Shown here: one piece after another, positions 1 to 11,810 of the stretch
How the letters are laid out: each line of letters begins with the position of its first letter
Position numbering within the stretch: position 1 is the stretch's first letter
Source of the DNA: Ctenosaura bakeri
Lineage: Eukaryota > Chordata > Lepidosauria > Squamata > Iguanidae
Direction of reading: 5' to 3'
Length of the DNA: 64,000 nt
Assembly (NCBI GenBank): GCA_948474755.1
Contig: CAOLHI010000965.1
Coordinates: forward strand, 62,001 to 126,000
Translations under genes and position numbers: made by a program
The notes under the pieces: model-generated
Databases searched by the model: none
Told to the model about the DNA's origin: nothing
What the model saw: the letters and a program-made list of their open reading frames with translations, nothing else

Positions 1-525
1 CTTGCAAACAGATAATGTTCATCTTTTGTTTTTCCTAATAATAAAAGATTTCCCTCCTTTTGGGTATGGAATTCATTCCTTGAACATTCCAAGAAAATAA
101 TTTTAATTTAGGAGCCATTTTCAGGCTGAATCAGTCAAGCTCACATCCAATTTTGCCCGGGCCAAATCTTCTTCTCATCTCCAGTACTCTCGTCCGTAGA
201 ACTGAGTTGTATCACTTTGCCATCCTTTTCATCTTGTGTTTCTCCTTGGTCCAGGGCTTTCTTTTCCCAGTATTTAATTAATCTAAGCAAAAATTCTTTA
301 GCCTTTTCCTCAGTTTTCAAAACTCTCTTCTATGATAAAATTTCCCCAGTGAAATGGAATTCCATGTTGCTTTAACTTACTTGTTAGAAAATCTATAATC
401 TCAACATTTCCTCAAGATATGTACTGGAACATCTTTAAAGATAATCACCTGTTTCCCTATTATTTGCATTAAATAATGTTGTAGGGCTCACAAAATAAAG
501 AAGAACATCTCTTGGTAGACCTCAT

Positions 526-556
<31 letters not shown>

Positions 557-1330
557 TAGAATAAAAATGATAGATCCTATCAATTCCCCATGAAGACTCT
601 CTTCTTGGAATTGCTAAGAAATTGACCACTGATTCAATCAGTCTTGCTTAGATATATCCAGCTTCCTTCTCTGAAGTTCCTTGTATTCCTATACATCTCT
701 CCTTTCATTAAAATCCCAAAGAGTTACAGATTCTACATGCTGTCCTTGTCCTGATAGCAATTTCTCATTCTTTTCCCCCAATTGTTGAATTTTATTTTGT
801 AATGTCACCAACTTCTCATTCAATTGCTTCATGTCATTACTAAGTTATAATAGCATTTTAAATTTCTTCATTTGGGTCATACTGGCATTCCTATATCCTC
901 TAATTTTTAAAAATTTTATTCAAAATCTGATTAGTATCACCTTCCCTAGGAGGATCCACATAAGCTCTTCTTTCCTGCAGATTTGGAGCTGCACTTTTCC
1001 TAGTGGACATCATTCTGAAAACTGACAAATTTAAAAATCCTCTTTATTCATGTCAAGGTGTTGTACTCACTTTCCACCACCGGGTGTCAGTATCATGCAG
1101 CTGAAACTTGGTAGTTCACATCCTTATACTCTTACGCTTATCTTTTCCAAAAAGTAAACAAACAATCTCTTTCTCATGTTCTTTCTTTAAGCTTCTCATT
1201 TCTTCAATAATTTAATTAAAAAAGAAAAATAAGGTACTCCTTTTACTTTCAGTTTTGCAATTAAAGTCAACAATTAAGTCTACAATTTAAGTCAATTTAA
1301 GTCAATTAGGAGTACACGGTTCTGAAATGG
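1..1330 (-). mobile_element. Antisense L1 LINE fragment, 5' part with ORF1 remnant
   Basis: Read on the minus strand, an L1 ORF1-like reading frame begins with an ATG near 1009 (MSTRKSAAPNLQERRAYVDP). It then decays through stops and frameshifts. The C-terminal part can still be followed near 415-440, where VIIFKDVPVHILRK resembles VFKDVPSQVLKKRK of the better L1 ORF1 at 11.8-12.5 kb. ORF1p is an RNA-binding chaperone of the L1 RNP. The 1010-1330 stretch is AT-rich and is probably leader sequence. The element runs off the left edge of the window and is a dead copy. Its upper limit is approximate. Confidence 0.7.
525..556. repeat. (CT)n microsatellite
   Basis: A CT-dinucleotide run with one interrupting TT. 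It lies inside the antisense L1 fragment. Confidence 0.9.
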
Positions 1331-2222
1331 AGAAAAAAATTAATGTTTTAACTTTTAAAAAGCCAACTCATGATCTCCCAGCAGGTGAATTGAATATAGA
1401 AGTTAGAAGTTAGGTTAATCCTTCTCTTGAAATGCTTCTTAGTTCATTGTAAATGAGATAGAACTTTTAGAAAGCTAACTGTGTAAGGCTTTAAAGCAGC
1501 AGTAAAATGTAGTGGGATCTGTTGTTTTGGTTGTTCTGCACCTGGTCTTCCCACACTCCCAGAGACCACAGAAGTGTTGCCTAGATGACTAGATCAATTC
1601 TCACTGAAGTCACTGGCCAGCCTCTGAATTATTAGACAAATATTTTCACCAGTTTTGAACCAAACAGCTCCTGCCACACCTTGCACTCTGTCCCTAGCTG
1701 GAGAGCAGAGGGATAGGGTGCCAATTCACCATCTTTCAGCCTGGAAATCCTAAGGCAAGTGAATTTTTATGCAATATCTACCAATATTCTATTAACAGAG
1801 GCCCTTTCCCTATCTTATATCATCGTCCTCCAGTGGTCATCCTGGCAGTGGCTCTGCCAAGAAGGGAGCATGATAGGAACACTCCATTCCACACGAGTTG
1901 GCTCCCTACTGAAGGAAGCATGACAGACACACCTCTTCCTTCTGCAATGCAGCTGGGCACTTTCCCGGGCTGCACTGGGGCAGGAAGTGCCTCCATTGCA
2001 CTTCTGGCACTTCTATAGGCCAGGTAAGTGTGGGAATCCCCATCAATCAACAATTTAATCCATGATTGCACTGCCTGGCGATGGGAAAAGGAGAGGACTG
2101 TTACAACGTCATGCAGAAGTGTTGTCATGGTCCTGCTCCTTTCTTGTTCCCATGCCAGGATGGGAGGCTCCTGCAGAAAGGCCAAAGATAAAGAAACAGA
2201 AGTGTCAGATGACCTTTCTGTC
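1331..2222. other. No gene recognised
   Basis: AT-rich, then moderately GC-rich sequence. The open frames on both strands overlap each other (for example 1820-2185 minus), have low-complexity composition and show no domain, so I treat them as chance. The position is downstream of the last phosphatase exon found, so it is probably intron or 3' flank of that gene. Confidence 0.5.
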
Positions 2223-2397
2223 CTACACTCTTATAGTGCTATTATTCCACTTTCAACACCTTGTGGAATTTTGGGGTTTGTAGTTCACTGAGGCCAAAGA
2301 GTTCTCTGGCTGAGAATTCTAAATGCCCCTCCCTCAACTGCAAATCGCAGATTCCATAGGATGTTGAAAGTGGAATAATAGCACTATAACAATGTAG
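2223..2397. mobile_element. Foldback MITE-like element
   Basis: Two roughly 59-nt arms (2223-2281 and 2339-2397) are inverted copies of one another, separated by about 57 nt. The core TGCTATTATTCCACTTTCAA in the left arm is matched exactly by its reverse complement in the right arm. There is no coding capacity. This architecture fits a non-autonomous DNA transposon of hAT type, of the kind common in squamates. The family is inferred. I did not find a clean target-site duplication. Confidence 0.65.
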
Positions 2398-3828
2398 TGC
2401 AGAAAGGGTCAAGGACAAGTGAATAAAGCTGAAAGATCTGAAGTTTTTCCTCTTCAGTTCCTTGGCCATTTTATTGCTTTTCCTGCAGTGACACAAAACC
2501 TCTTATTTAGTTTATGTATAGGAAGAGATTTATGCAGCCAGCCCAGTCATGCTTTACAACTTCTTGTCCACTATCTTCCCCAACTGTGCTTCTTTATGAC
2601 CCTACAATATTTAGGAAGTGAAATGACTGAAGTTTAACAAATGACAGTCTGAAAGTAAAATCTCTTTTAGAAAGATTTGATAATATTGAAGATCCTTCTC
2701 CATCTTGTTTTCTAGCATGGGCTACAAAAGGTTTGAACACTCCAATTACAAATCTCTCTCTCTTTTTTAAACAAGTGGAATTAAAATTTTGCTGTCATGA
2801 AATTAAGCAAGCATGCACACATTCACCCATGCAACACATTTTGACTTTTCAGAGAATATGGTCAATGTTTCAATCAGCACAAAAGAAAATATACAATTGA
2901 GGAGACAGACAAGAAAGAAGCCGCTCCTTACCCCAATTTTCTACCCCAAAAAACTCTAAACCAGGCAACTGTGATAGGCTAAGGGGTTGCATTAGCTACC
3001 CAGGAGAACTTGGAGAGGATGTACCACATCACACCTCCACCACAAAAAAATAATCATTTTTTGCCAGCACCCCTCCCCCACACCCTATAGGGGCTATTGA
3101 GAGGCATTTTAGGTCAGGAGAGGCCTTTTTTTCAAAACAGGAGGTGGACAAATCTTTGCTTTCACTTTTTTTAAAAAGAACTTTCCTGGGCTTAAAATGG
3201 CCCAGCACCTCCCCAGTGGTAAAAATGCCCCATGCCCCTCAGAGTGGATTTGGAGGCAAAAACAGGGCACTGTTTGACCCTTGGAGGGGGCACATGCTAC
3301 ACTTTGCTTACCTCGACTCTAGAAGATGCGGAGGTCATTTATAAGAAGGATCTACTGTATACAGTTTTCAAAACACTTAATGAAACTTTAAAGCTAGCAA
3401 CTGTTTAGCTTTAGCTCTAATGAAAAGAAAAATCTGATTTTCTATAAGAAACCCTAAAGAGGAGAATATATATCTCTTTAGTTGTAAGCAGCAGTTAATC
3501 TCCCAAGTGTCAAAGTAATAAGATTGAGTTCTGCTTGGAAACTACACTTTCAGACCAGATGTATCTGTCCATAATACATGTTTCTTGGAGGATGCCATCC
3601 CCTTTTTAGTCAACATTTTGCAGGTCTGATAGTAAAACTAACTGTTCTATTGAAAAAGATTCCAGGACTATGCTCTGATGCTCCACAGCACGCATGAAAA
3701 CTTGCTTATATTCTTGGCTAAATTCATTGTTAAGGTCCCTTCCCACAGAAAGATTATATTGCAAACCTATATTCCCAGACTTTTAAATAGATTGGTGTGC
3801 AAAAAGATTATTGAACTTGGTGTCCTAC
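2398..3828. other. Noncoding, no gene recognised (phosphatase intron)
   Basis: I searched the minus strand here for the terminal phosphatase exon, which should start with a GAG-CAG-TAC-like codon run after an AG, and found none. No repeat was confidently recognised. The stretch is probably the start of the intron that follows the 3829-3891 exon. Confidence 0.5.
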
Positions 3829-3891
3829 CTTAGTTTGGATCATGCCAAATCGCTGCTGTCTCAAAAGCATTACAATCTGCTTGATGTCAAA
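3829..3891 (-). CDS. PTPN20: PTPN20-like tyrosine phosphatase, Q-loop exon
   Basis: This 63-bp exon encodes 21 residues beginning FDIKQIVMLLRQQRFGMIQT. It covers the helix after the signature loop and the Q-loop (GMIQT), whose glutamine positions the hydrolytic water in classical PTPs. On the minus strand it is bounded by TTTCCTGCAG before and GTAGGA after, a good acceptor and donor. It starts in phase 0, which fits the end of the 5219-5434 exon (DMP). It is too short to stand out as an open frame and was found by searching for the expected continuation. The final exon, expected to begin with an EQY-like motif, was not found and probably lies left of the window. Confidence 0.85.
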
Positions 3892-4270
3892 CTGCAGGAA
3901 AGAAAGAAAGGTTATTTGCTACTCATGGTAACAAACAAGATAAGCAACAGGGAATCACATCAAGAATCTAGTTATAATATCTAATTAGATCAGGAGTGGC
4001 AAGTGCATAGGGAGCAGGGGCCATTTCCCTTCCCTGCACCTATCTGCTGGGCTGTGCCAGTAGGTTTCAGTGCTCCCAAAGTGACATGATGTCACTTTTG
4101 GCCACAATTTTGGCTGATGTTTTAGCAGATTTCCTCCCCCCGCCCCTGCTTTTTTGGGTGTTTTTGGGAGGTCTGTGGGGCTTTGTGGGTTAGAGGAAGA
4201 AGAATGCTGCATTTTAAGGCAATTTTGGCTGTTGGGAGGACAAAGAATTGCCTAGAAATTCCCCTCAGTA

Positions 4271-4293
4271 CACACACACACACACACACACAC
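4271..4293. repeat. (CA)n microsatellite
   Basis: An uninterrupted CA run of about 23 nt in the intron between the 3829-3891 and 5219-5434 exons. Confidence 0.95.
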
Positions 4294-4386
4294 GGGTGGG
4301 GCTGACAGCTGCTCAAGTCTTCTGTAAGGTCCCAAGGCCTGAATGGAGCCTACAGGCCACATTTTGCCCACCTGAATTAGATAGAT

Positions 4387-4600
4387 GTTGTTGTTGCTGC
4401 TGCTGCTGTTGCTGTGTGCCTTCAAGTTGTTTCTGACTTATGGCAACCCTAAATGAACCTGTCATGGAGTTTTCTGGGACTGACAATGTGTGACATGCCC
4501 AAGGTCACCCCCAGCAGGTTTCCATGGCGAAGCAGGGATTTGAACCCTGGTTTTCAGGGTCATAGTACAACACTCAAACCATTACACCATGCTGGCTCTC
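4387..4600 (-). mobile_element. tRNA-derived SINE, minus orientation
   Basis: Read on the minus strand, the head has an A-box-like stretch (AGCATGGTGTAATGG) and a B box (GGTTCAAATCC, plus 4537-4547). The unrelated body ends in a GCA/ACA-rich tail, seen on the plus strand as the GTTGTTGCTGCTGCTGTTG run at its start. The 8-bp sequence AGATAGAT occurs at both flanks (4379-4386 and 4601-4608) and looks like the target-site duplication. A related copy in the opposite orientation lies at about 50935-51150, and a tail fragment lies near 52560-52620. RNA polymerase III promoter boxes imply past transcription; mobilisation would have depended on a partner LINE. Confidence 0.8.
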
Positions 4601-5218
4601 AGATAGATATTAGGTATCTAATTTATATACCCTTTAGAAAGGTGAAATCCTTTCAACAACTGACTAAAATCTGGATGGGAAACTTGTGGCTGTCCACATG
4701 TTGCAGACTGCAACTTTCATCAGCACTAGCCAGCATAGCAAATTTCACAGATGATGGTATTGTAGCCCCCAAAATCACGTGGCCCAGCTTTGCTGTAGTG
4801 TAAGTTAATATGCCCATGTTGCAGATAGAAAGTATGGCAAGCTAGATGCCGTTCTGAGAGTTCACAAATTCCCAAGGCATACTACACAGTATCTTCCACC
4901 AGCCCATGAAACCTGTCCTCCCTCACTACACTGTAACATCATTGCTTCTATATATTATCTGGGTTAATTGTGAACAGCTAGATTGGTTTTCTCCACAATT
5001 TAATACTACTGGCTTACTGTGCAATTTAACTGAATAATATTGAAGACAGATTTTTACTACCAACATTTTTTTTTCTATAGCTTAATGCTGATGTCAAGAA
5101 AGTCTAAACTTATTTTTGGAAAACAACCTTATATTAAAGTGAAGTAACTGTCCTCTCTTTTTTGTAACAAAACAAAGAAGGAATTATTTACTTTAAAAAT
5201 GAGTTTGGGTAAACATAC

Positions 5219-5434
5219 AGGCATATCTTTTTCTATGTAGCTCAACAAAATATCCACACAAAGTAGAACCCCACTCCTTCCAATCCCAGCACTGCAGTGT
5301 GCAATGATAGGGCCTGACTGGTGAACTTTTCTCATGTAACGAACAAATTTGAGTAGATGTTCTGACGATCTGGGAGTGCCATGGTCTGGCCAGTTTGTAA
5401 ACTGGAGGTGTTGCACAATGCGCTTCTCCAGCAT
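5219..5434 (-). CDS. PTPN20: PTPN20-like tyrosine phosphatase, WPD and catalytic-loop exon
   Basis: This 216-bp exon (72 codons, phase 0 at both ends) starts MLEKRIVQHLQFTNWPDHG and ends CVDILLSYIEKDMP. It holds the WPD loop (WPDHGTP, general acid Asp) and the P-loop HCSAGIGRSG, the HCX5R signature with nucleophilic Cys and phosphate-binding Arg, so the catalytic residues are intact. The acceptor is TTTTGCAG at plus 5435-5442; the donor is GTATGT at 5213-5218. The protein dephosphorylates phosphotyrosine. The non-receptor class and PTPN20 identity are inferred from resemblance, with PTPN13 the nearest alternative. Neighbouring exons are 6371-6705 upstream and 3829-3891 downstream. Confidence 0.93.
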
Positions 5435-5532
5435 CTGCAAAAGAAAGAAGCAACAGGACTTTACTTATGTATGTATGAACCAGTTCTTATACAATTAGAT
5501 ATAGGGACTGCTTCATTATGACTGAAGGCTAC

Positions 5533-5568
<36 letters not shown>

Positions 5569-5720
5569 TATCCCAACTTTGCCTTTATACAAGAAGAATG
5601 GACCTCCCCAACTTGTTGGGGGCATGTATAGAAATGTATCAAAATACATGCTATTTGTAAGTTGTTCACCGCCTCGATCCATATGGAGAGGGGGGATACA
5701 AATAAATAATAATAAAAAAA
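5533..5720 (+). repeat. (TTTA)n microsatellite plus SINE 3' tail fragment
   Basis: A (TTTA)n run at 5533-5568 is followed at about 5604-5720 by a truncated copy of the 3' part of the SINE seen complete at 32234-32461. The shared stretch includes the CTTGTTGGGGGCATGTATAG block, a TAAGTTGTTC motif, a GGATACAAATAAA-like end and an A-rich tail. The tRNA-like head is missing, so this is a 5'-truncated insertion. Confidence 0.7.
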
Positions 5721-6370
5721 TGAAACGAGCTCTCATAAACCAACCCTAATGTTAACACTGGAATCTACTGATATTTCTAACAAGGACATTATGGTAGTTA
5801 TTCAGTCCCTGCAGCATTTTGCTTTTCACCTGCCAGATGGCTGGAACCTCTCCCCTGGTTGTTCTTTTCTTTTCTGGTCATATGACGGCAACATTACAGG
5901 CTCTAGGGAAATATAATTTCTCTCTCCTGAGAGTTCTTCATATGGCTATATCGGACTTGACTCATAGAACTGATAATTAATAAGCCAAAAGAGTCAGGAA
6001 AAGTGATTTTTCTCACACATGCACACAATATTAGGACTCCATGTTGCCTAATGAAATTGACTGGAAAAAGGTTCAGGAAAAACCAAGGAAAACTTTCTCA
6101 CAATGAGGGCCACTTTTGCTATTATCATACAAGTGGCTGTTGAACTTGTGATATTGGGCTATGCCAAGACAGAATACTTTTTATTAAAGGAAGGATTTAA
6201 TGGTTTGTCTTGCATAATTCTTGACAAAATATTGCTAGAGTATTTGGCATGAATGAGTACCACAAGGTAAATGCTTAGTAAACAAATATAATGTCCTAAA
6301 AATGCACAAATGTGCAAAGATCAAACTTTGCATCAACAGTGCTTCTCTTGTGTAATTATGGAATCCATAC

Positions 6371-6705
6371 CTGCTTGTTCATCACTTCTATTATTCTAAT
6401 TACAAAACAATCCAGGATCTGACAGTTATTCAGCTGCAAGTGAAACTGGGCCAAATCAACAGAATTATGAGGTGGCTCAGGCCAGTATCGATGACATTTA
6501 GATATTCCATGCTCCATTTCTCTTGTAATCATGGCAATTACATTGGAGTGGTTTTCCCAGACCATCTGCCAGAAGTCATTTGTGGTGCAAGGTAGAGGAC
6601 CTTGGGTAGAGATGTAAAAGAGCTCCTCTTTACCCACTGGAACACGAATGTAACTAGCATTGATGTAGCCCTTCATCTCTCCAAGGGGAACTCGTGTTAG
6701 ATCAT
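6371..6705 (-). CDS. PTPN20: PTPN20-like tyrosine phosphatase, N-terminal catalytic-domain exon
   Basis: This 335-bp exon starts in phase 2 (its first two bases AT complete a Tyr codon begun by the 51607-51697 exon) and ends on a codon boundary at the CAG of NKQ. It encodes DDLTRVPLG-type sequence, then YINASYIRVPVGKEELFY, TQGPL, DFWQMVWENHSNVIAMITRE and KCHRYWP. These are the conserved motifs of the first half of a classical PTP fold. The acceptor is CCTTTGTAG and the donor GTATGG. No stop or frameshift interrupts it. The upstream intron is 44.9 kb (to 51607) and the downstream intron is 936 bp. The ENHSNVIAMITRE stretch resembles PTPN20 more than other PTPs, by recall only. Confidence 0.92.
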
Positions 6706-8205
6706 CTACAAAGGACGAGAGAAAGGGTTTAAGAGGCTTTTAATAATAAGGAACAAGGAAATTTATAAAAATTATAAATAAGAAATTCCTATTTATAAAC
6801 AAGGAAATTTCAGGGCAAATTTTAAACATACAACTCCTTTAGCTTTAGGAACTGCCTTTCTGTTCAAATGTTTATATGTGGTGCTGTTTTTTAAAATACT
6901 TTTTGGATCAGCTTTGTTCTTATTTCGAATATCCTTGCTCACAGGTTTAGTTTTCAAATATGGATATTGGCCAATCTTCCATCAAACAATCAGATTTCTT
7001 TCTTGTTTGTTGAGTCCTAATTTGCTATATCAACTTCTCTGTTGTCTGAGACCACCATAGGAAGCAATCAAAAATTATGCTAGAGGCAGTATCTCCATGG
7101 CTGCCTGGTTGTTTCCTGTTGCCTTTTTGAAAGAAGCTAACTGTGCAGGAGAGACAGGAAGGCAGGAAACAAGAAGCAGTTGTAAGATTTTAGTCCAGCC
7201 TTATTATCTGAAGAATCCTCAGGCATCTCATTCATGACATCTAGGCCCATGAGTCTATGAGTATATAAGTCCTGGAGAAAAACAAGCCCTATCTCGTTCC
7301 CTGCAAAATGCAACAGTTGTTCTGCCAAGAAAATTCCCTTCTGCCACTATAGGCAGGCCTCTTGAAATAAGCATTCAAATTATTTTAGTGGTCTAGAAAC
7401 ATTTTGGTTTAATGGTCTAGAAACAAAAATGTATCACATCTTTTTGAGAAATGCATTTACAGTTATTCTAGCCAAAATTGAACACTCTTTGGTTTTAATT
7501 ACTCTAAGCTGGTCTTAAAAAAAAAAAAAAATAGGGGGGCACAAGGGTCTCTTTTCACTCAGCCTGTCTGTAAGCTGTTCAATGGGCATCTTTTTCTTTT
7601 TCTTTTTTTTTTAAAAGCAAAATATTCCACATTTTCATCACTACAAATCTTAAGAACTGTGTTGCTATAGAGCTTTAAAATAAACTCTTAACTTTTCATG
7701 CTAGGGTAAGCAACTTCTGGCTTTCTAGAGGTTATTGCACAGCAACTCTCATTAGCTGTAGCTAGTATAACCAATAGTGAAGAACCATGTGAATTACAGT
7801 CTGACAAGAGCTTACCCTGATCTGTCTGTTCAAATACATCCCAAATGCTCTCCCATTAATGCTCAAACTTTACTATCTTTCATTGCACTGTTGGCATGGC
7901 TATGCTCTAAGAGCAGAGTCAATTTAATCTGTGTTATGAACTATGTTAGTAATTTACAGACTTGGTGTTTTGTCTTGTCTGCCACTACACATATGGAGTT
8001 GATTCAGCAACAGGTTATGGGCCCCAGGAAGTACACACAGTCAATGTAAAAGGAATAAAAGCTTCTACAAAAGAATCATTTGGAAACTTGTGAATACTGT
8101 TAATTGGATAGAAAGAAACAAAAGGAACCTAAGGATGGAAAGTGGTTAAGGTTAGTGTGCATGAGGCTATAGAAAAAACAGTCATGGACATTTAAAATGG
8201 AAATG
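6706..8205. other. Intron sequence, no gene or clear repeat
   Basis: AT-rich start of the 44.9-kb phosphatase intron. It contains short A and T runs (for example about 7517-7531) but no recognisable repeat head, LTR end or coding domain. I looked here for the KNRY-loop exon and did not find it; it lies at 51607. Confidence 0.55.
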
Positions 8206-9136
8206 TGTTACCCTGATCTCTGGGAGTCCCGGGAGGGACACCTAAATAACCAAACAACAACAACAATGCCTTGGGGAAGATTAGCTGGAGCACTCACTAA
8301 AGCTAAAGCTAGCGAGAGGCAGGGTAACGTAGCAGGATCTTGCAACCCAGCGTCTACGGGGTCAGGTCAGTCAAGCAGCCAGACGGTTTAAAATAGCAAA
8401 AATGATGTTTTATTAAATACAAACAAATATTGAAAACACACAGCCACACAGCTAGCTAAAGAATTGGAAATAGGGATTTTTAGAGGGAAGCGGGTGATAC
8501 GACACCTGTCTCGTAGTCCTGGGCCTTTAGAACGGAGTTGGGGTATGAAGAAGAAACTCGGCGCGGCAGAGCGGTCCGAGCGGTCCGGGGTTGAGCGGGC
8601 TCAGTTGTCGGAACTGAGGGGAAGGCTTGCCAGGCAAAGCGGCAGCAAGGCAGTCTGGAACTTGGGAGTGATCTGAGGAAGGTCTCAGAATTGGGGGGTT
8701 TTATAGGGTGAATTGTGATTACAGGCCATACCTTACTCAGTGAGAACAATGTGTTTTAGGAGCGAGACAAAGCCTTGGAAAGGTCAGGTTTTAGCATGAT
8801 TGACTTAGAGCTGAATTAACAATAGAATAGCCAGTATGCAAATGCGGAGCACTTAGTATAGCTTTGTCAGGTTACCTGCTCAGGACAGGGAGCCTTTGTT
8901 AGTATCGCACATATGCAATGAGGTGTTTGCTGGAGAGGTCCCAGAAGTGAGGAACTGGCTCTGTCTGGCCTGCCTAGGTGGAGAATGGAATGTCCAGAAA
9001 TTATCGGCCGAGCCCATTTATGTGCTTGCCGGAGGCCTCGCAAACACATGGAGCAGGGTGGCAGAGGAAAGCCGAATTATTTGATATCAAAGCGATATCA
9101 AGTGCTATCTCCGGGTAGGCCTGAACTGCAGTAACA
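8206..9136 (-). mobile_element. LTR of retrovirus-like element, minus orientation, probably a 3' LTR
   Basis: The 931-bp sequence reads TGTTAC...GGGTAACA on the minus strand and is clearly related to the LTR at 54234-55116. They share the U3 start TGTTACT, CCTACCCGG and GATAGCACT, a TATA box (minus TATAAAACC near 8690) and an AATAAA signal. Directly upstream on the minus strand is a G8 tract (plus 9137-9144) resembling the polypurine tract that primes plus-strand synthesis next to a 3' LTR. The 4 bp beyond the low end (AATG, 8202-8205) are not repeated at 9137. It is therefore not a simple solo LTR. Confidence 0.8.
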
Positions 9137-10038
9137 CCCCCCCCGAAAATGGACGGTATTGGGACAATATCGGACATTTTCCAATTAAACATTTTAAAAC
9201 AAATTTAGCGCTGAATGGAGGTCTACAGACTCCGGGGCTGTATCACTTCTATGAGCAAAAGGCTTTTAGCAACATTCCTATCTAGTAAGAAGCAGTCCTT
9301 ATCTAATAAAACCTAAACCTAACCACATTCACACATACAGACATCAATTTCGAAGTCATGGCAATGGAAGCAATATCAATGGCAATCAATGGTACCAATG
9401 GCAATGAATGGTGACTAAGGAAGGAACCCTCCCGCCAATGGAGAAAGGCAATATAGCAATGCAAAATGAAATAATCAATGAAATACTGTAAAATCCAATG
9501 CAGGGTCTGCCAATGGAAGTAATCCAAGAAGCAATCCGTTCCATGTGGATACTGGAATGAGAGTTTGTAGTCCAGGGGAGGTGGTGCAAGCAAAAGTCTC
9601 TGCAACCCCCCCAGGACCCCCCCCAGGAACAGGAAAAGTCTTGTAACTGGAGCAAATGACCAACATGAGTCCAAGCAGAGCTGGAACAGCAGCAAAATGT
9701 CCAAGCCAGGGAACTCTAGCTCTTTGCAGGAAGCGGCTTGCAAAGCGGCAAGTGGAATAGTCCAAATGGCAGAAGTCTTTGAACTAGCACGGTAGTCCAT
9801 AAAGTCCATTGGGGAGCGGCTGGATCGCCTCATCTGGGGTCCCCAACTGTGGCAACAGGATCAGGTTATTGTCCTGGGCTTGGCTCCTCGACTGGAATAG
9901 TGATGCCTCAGCACTCACACACCCGCTACGGTGCTCGGGGGTGATGGGAAAGTCTGGGGGTAATCTCGGCTCTCAGGAACTGTAGACCTATAGCTCGTGG
10001 AGGAAAGACTGACACGGTTGATAGCCAATGCAATTAAA
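9137..10038 (-). mobile_element. Noncoding internal or LTR remnant of a minus-strand retroelement
   Basis: On the minus strand this runs from the L1 insertion point at about 10049 down to the G8 tract at 9137. About 700 bp above that tract sits CCACA followed by TTGGGGACCCCAGATGAGG (plus about 9826-9850), which looks like an LTR 3' end followed by a primer-binding site. The open frames in 9303-9833 overlap one another, are rich in repeated CATTG units and match nothing, so I do not call a gene. It could be the internal part of a non-autonomous LTR element, or the end of another LTR. The sequence probably continued into 23799 before the L1 inserted. Confidence 0.4.
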
Positions 10039-10049
10039 AAATGCAAATA

Positions 10050-11810
10050 GGAGAAAGGACTTCTGGAGGCTCGGTGGGGATCTTGCTCGTCTCCCGACAC
10101 AGTTGGAGGAGAGGCGAACACCTAACGAGGTCAGGAACCCACTGTTTTTGAAGATATATGGTGGGTAAAACCTACTTGGAAAAGCGGGTTTGGAGGCGCT
10201 CGCTGGGGGCCAGAACCGCCGGGGCAGTGCTCGGAAACACCAACTTCAACCGGGTCTGCGAAACGCGGCGCGGGTCTGCAGAGCTGCCATTACCCCGACA
10301 GGACTCCAAAGGAGAAATCCTCGCCACCACTTTTAATTTAATTTAGAACAATGAAAGGAAGAAGAAGTAGAAGGAACCCCCGGTATTCCTTCTGTATTTA
10401 GCAAAAGGTTCTTGTCCTATTGGTAAAAGAAAACCAACGCGAGACTCACTCTACTAACAACGGGGGGGGGAGTCGTACCTCTTTAAGGAGAGGGGGAAAC
10501 CTCCCAGAGGGGAGGGAGTAACATTCAGCTGTCTCAGGCATCTGAGGGCTAAGAGACAGATCACGGCAGAAAGGTCTGCCACTTAACTTTGTTTTTACAA
10601 TTAATGGAGCGAGCAGTTGGAGCATTAATTGTGAGTACATAACAACAACTTAGAAATATATATGAATGATTTAAGAAAGACTTCTTTTCTACTCACCTTC
10701 TGCTGACAGGAACTGAAACATATTGAAGAGCAGAGTAGAAGCGCTGAGTGGCTTGGACTCTAATCAGAGTCTTGGAAAGTTAATGTTAGAAACCCATTTT
10801 CTTTTGGAATTTATTTTTAGTAATTTCAAGCGGTGTTCATTTTAGGAATAAGTTGTGAAATTGGGTCTGCATTAAGTCCGTGAGAGAGGACTAAATACAA
10901 GATTGTAGGGTATGCATTATCCAGATTTCTCTGCAGTGGAATAAGCTCCCCAGAGAGTACTGGGATTCATAGGATTAAGTAGAGTTAACGAGGAAAATAA
11001 ATAGATAAGCAGACAAAGAAAAGGTAAGACTACAAGAAGATAAGAAGATAAGAAGAAAAAAGAAGGAAAAGGACAAAAAGAACTGGATGGAACTCTGGGG
11101 TTTGGCTCAGCTTAAATGATATTTGAAGTTAAAAACGAACTGTAAATCCAGTTTAATTGCATGTATAAATTTGTGTTGCTGATTGGAAGAAACAAACAAA
11201 AGAAGGTTTGAAATAATTGGAGGAGTGGAAGGAAATTCATATTTATTTCAGCTTAGTTATTGGCTTTTTTTCTTTCTCTCTTCTCTTTTGGGTAATTAAT
11301 AACAGTTAAAAAATAGGGGATATATGTAACAAATTATTTATTATTATATTTAGTAATTAGTAATTAAAAGAATTATTTTCTTGCCCATTGGGTAGCTGTT
11401 GGCTCTGATTACTCAACTTTGATTAATTCATAAGGTAGGATAGGTATGGTATATAGGTAATGGTATATCCGAAATAATTGAGTAATTGAAACAACTGAAG
11501 TAATAGGGAGAATTACAGTGGAAAATTCTATTTTGTTAATGGCAATAGTTATTACCAATAGTTATTAGCAATTAGATGTTAACTATTAACTATTGTTGAT
11601 AATAGCTTTTAACTATTAATAATAGTTATTAATAATAGTTATTAATAATAATTATTAACAATAGTTGTAACTATCCGAATTGTTATTATTTAAGGAAAAA
11701 TTGATTAGAATTATTGAAAAGTTTATGCTCAACTGTAATTGTGTAACTTAATGATTTACTGACACTTCACTGTACTTGTTATAAAGTAGAGATTATTTCA
11801 CTATAGTAAA
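10050..11810 (+). promoter_or_regulatory. L1 5' UTR (presumed internal promoter)
   Basis: The first ~550 bp are GC- and CpG-rich (10050-10610). They contain GGGGGGGG and CTTTAAGGAG stretches, in contrast with the AT-rich body. The remaining ~1.2 kb is very AT-rich, with TAACTATTAATAATAG-like reiterations around 11580-11680. LINE 5' UTRs drive their own transcription, so promoter activity here is inferred from position and composition only. Confidence 0.5.

Noticed and set aside
2100..2135. Possible last phosphatase exon (minus GAGCAGGACCATGAC after an AG)
   Set aside because: The next codons do not continue the PTP fold and a stop follows after nine codons. There is also no pyrimidine tract, so the terminal exon is taken to be outside the window.
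9303..9833. 176-codon minus-strand open frame
   Set aside because: Three frames overlap on the same strand, the sequence is built of repeated CATTG units, and no domain is visible. It is more likely noncoding retroelement sequence.
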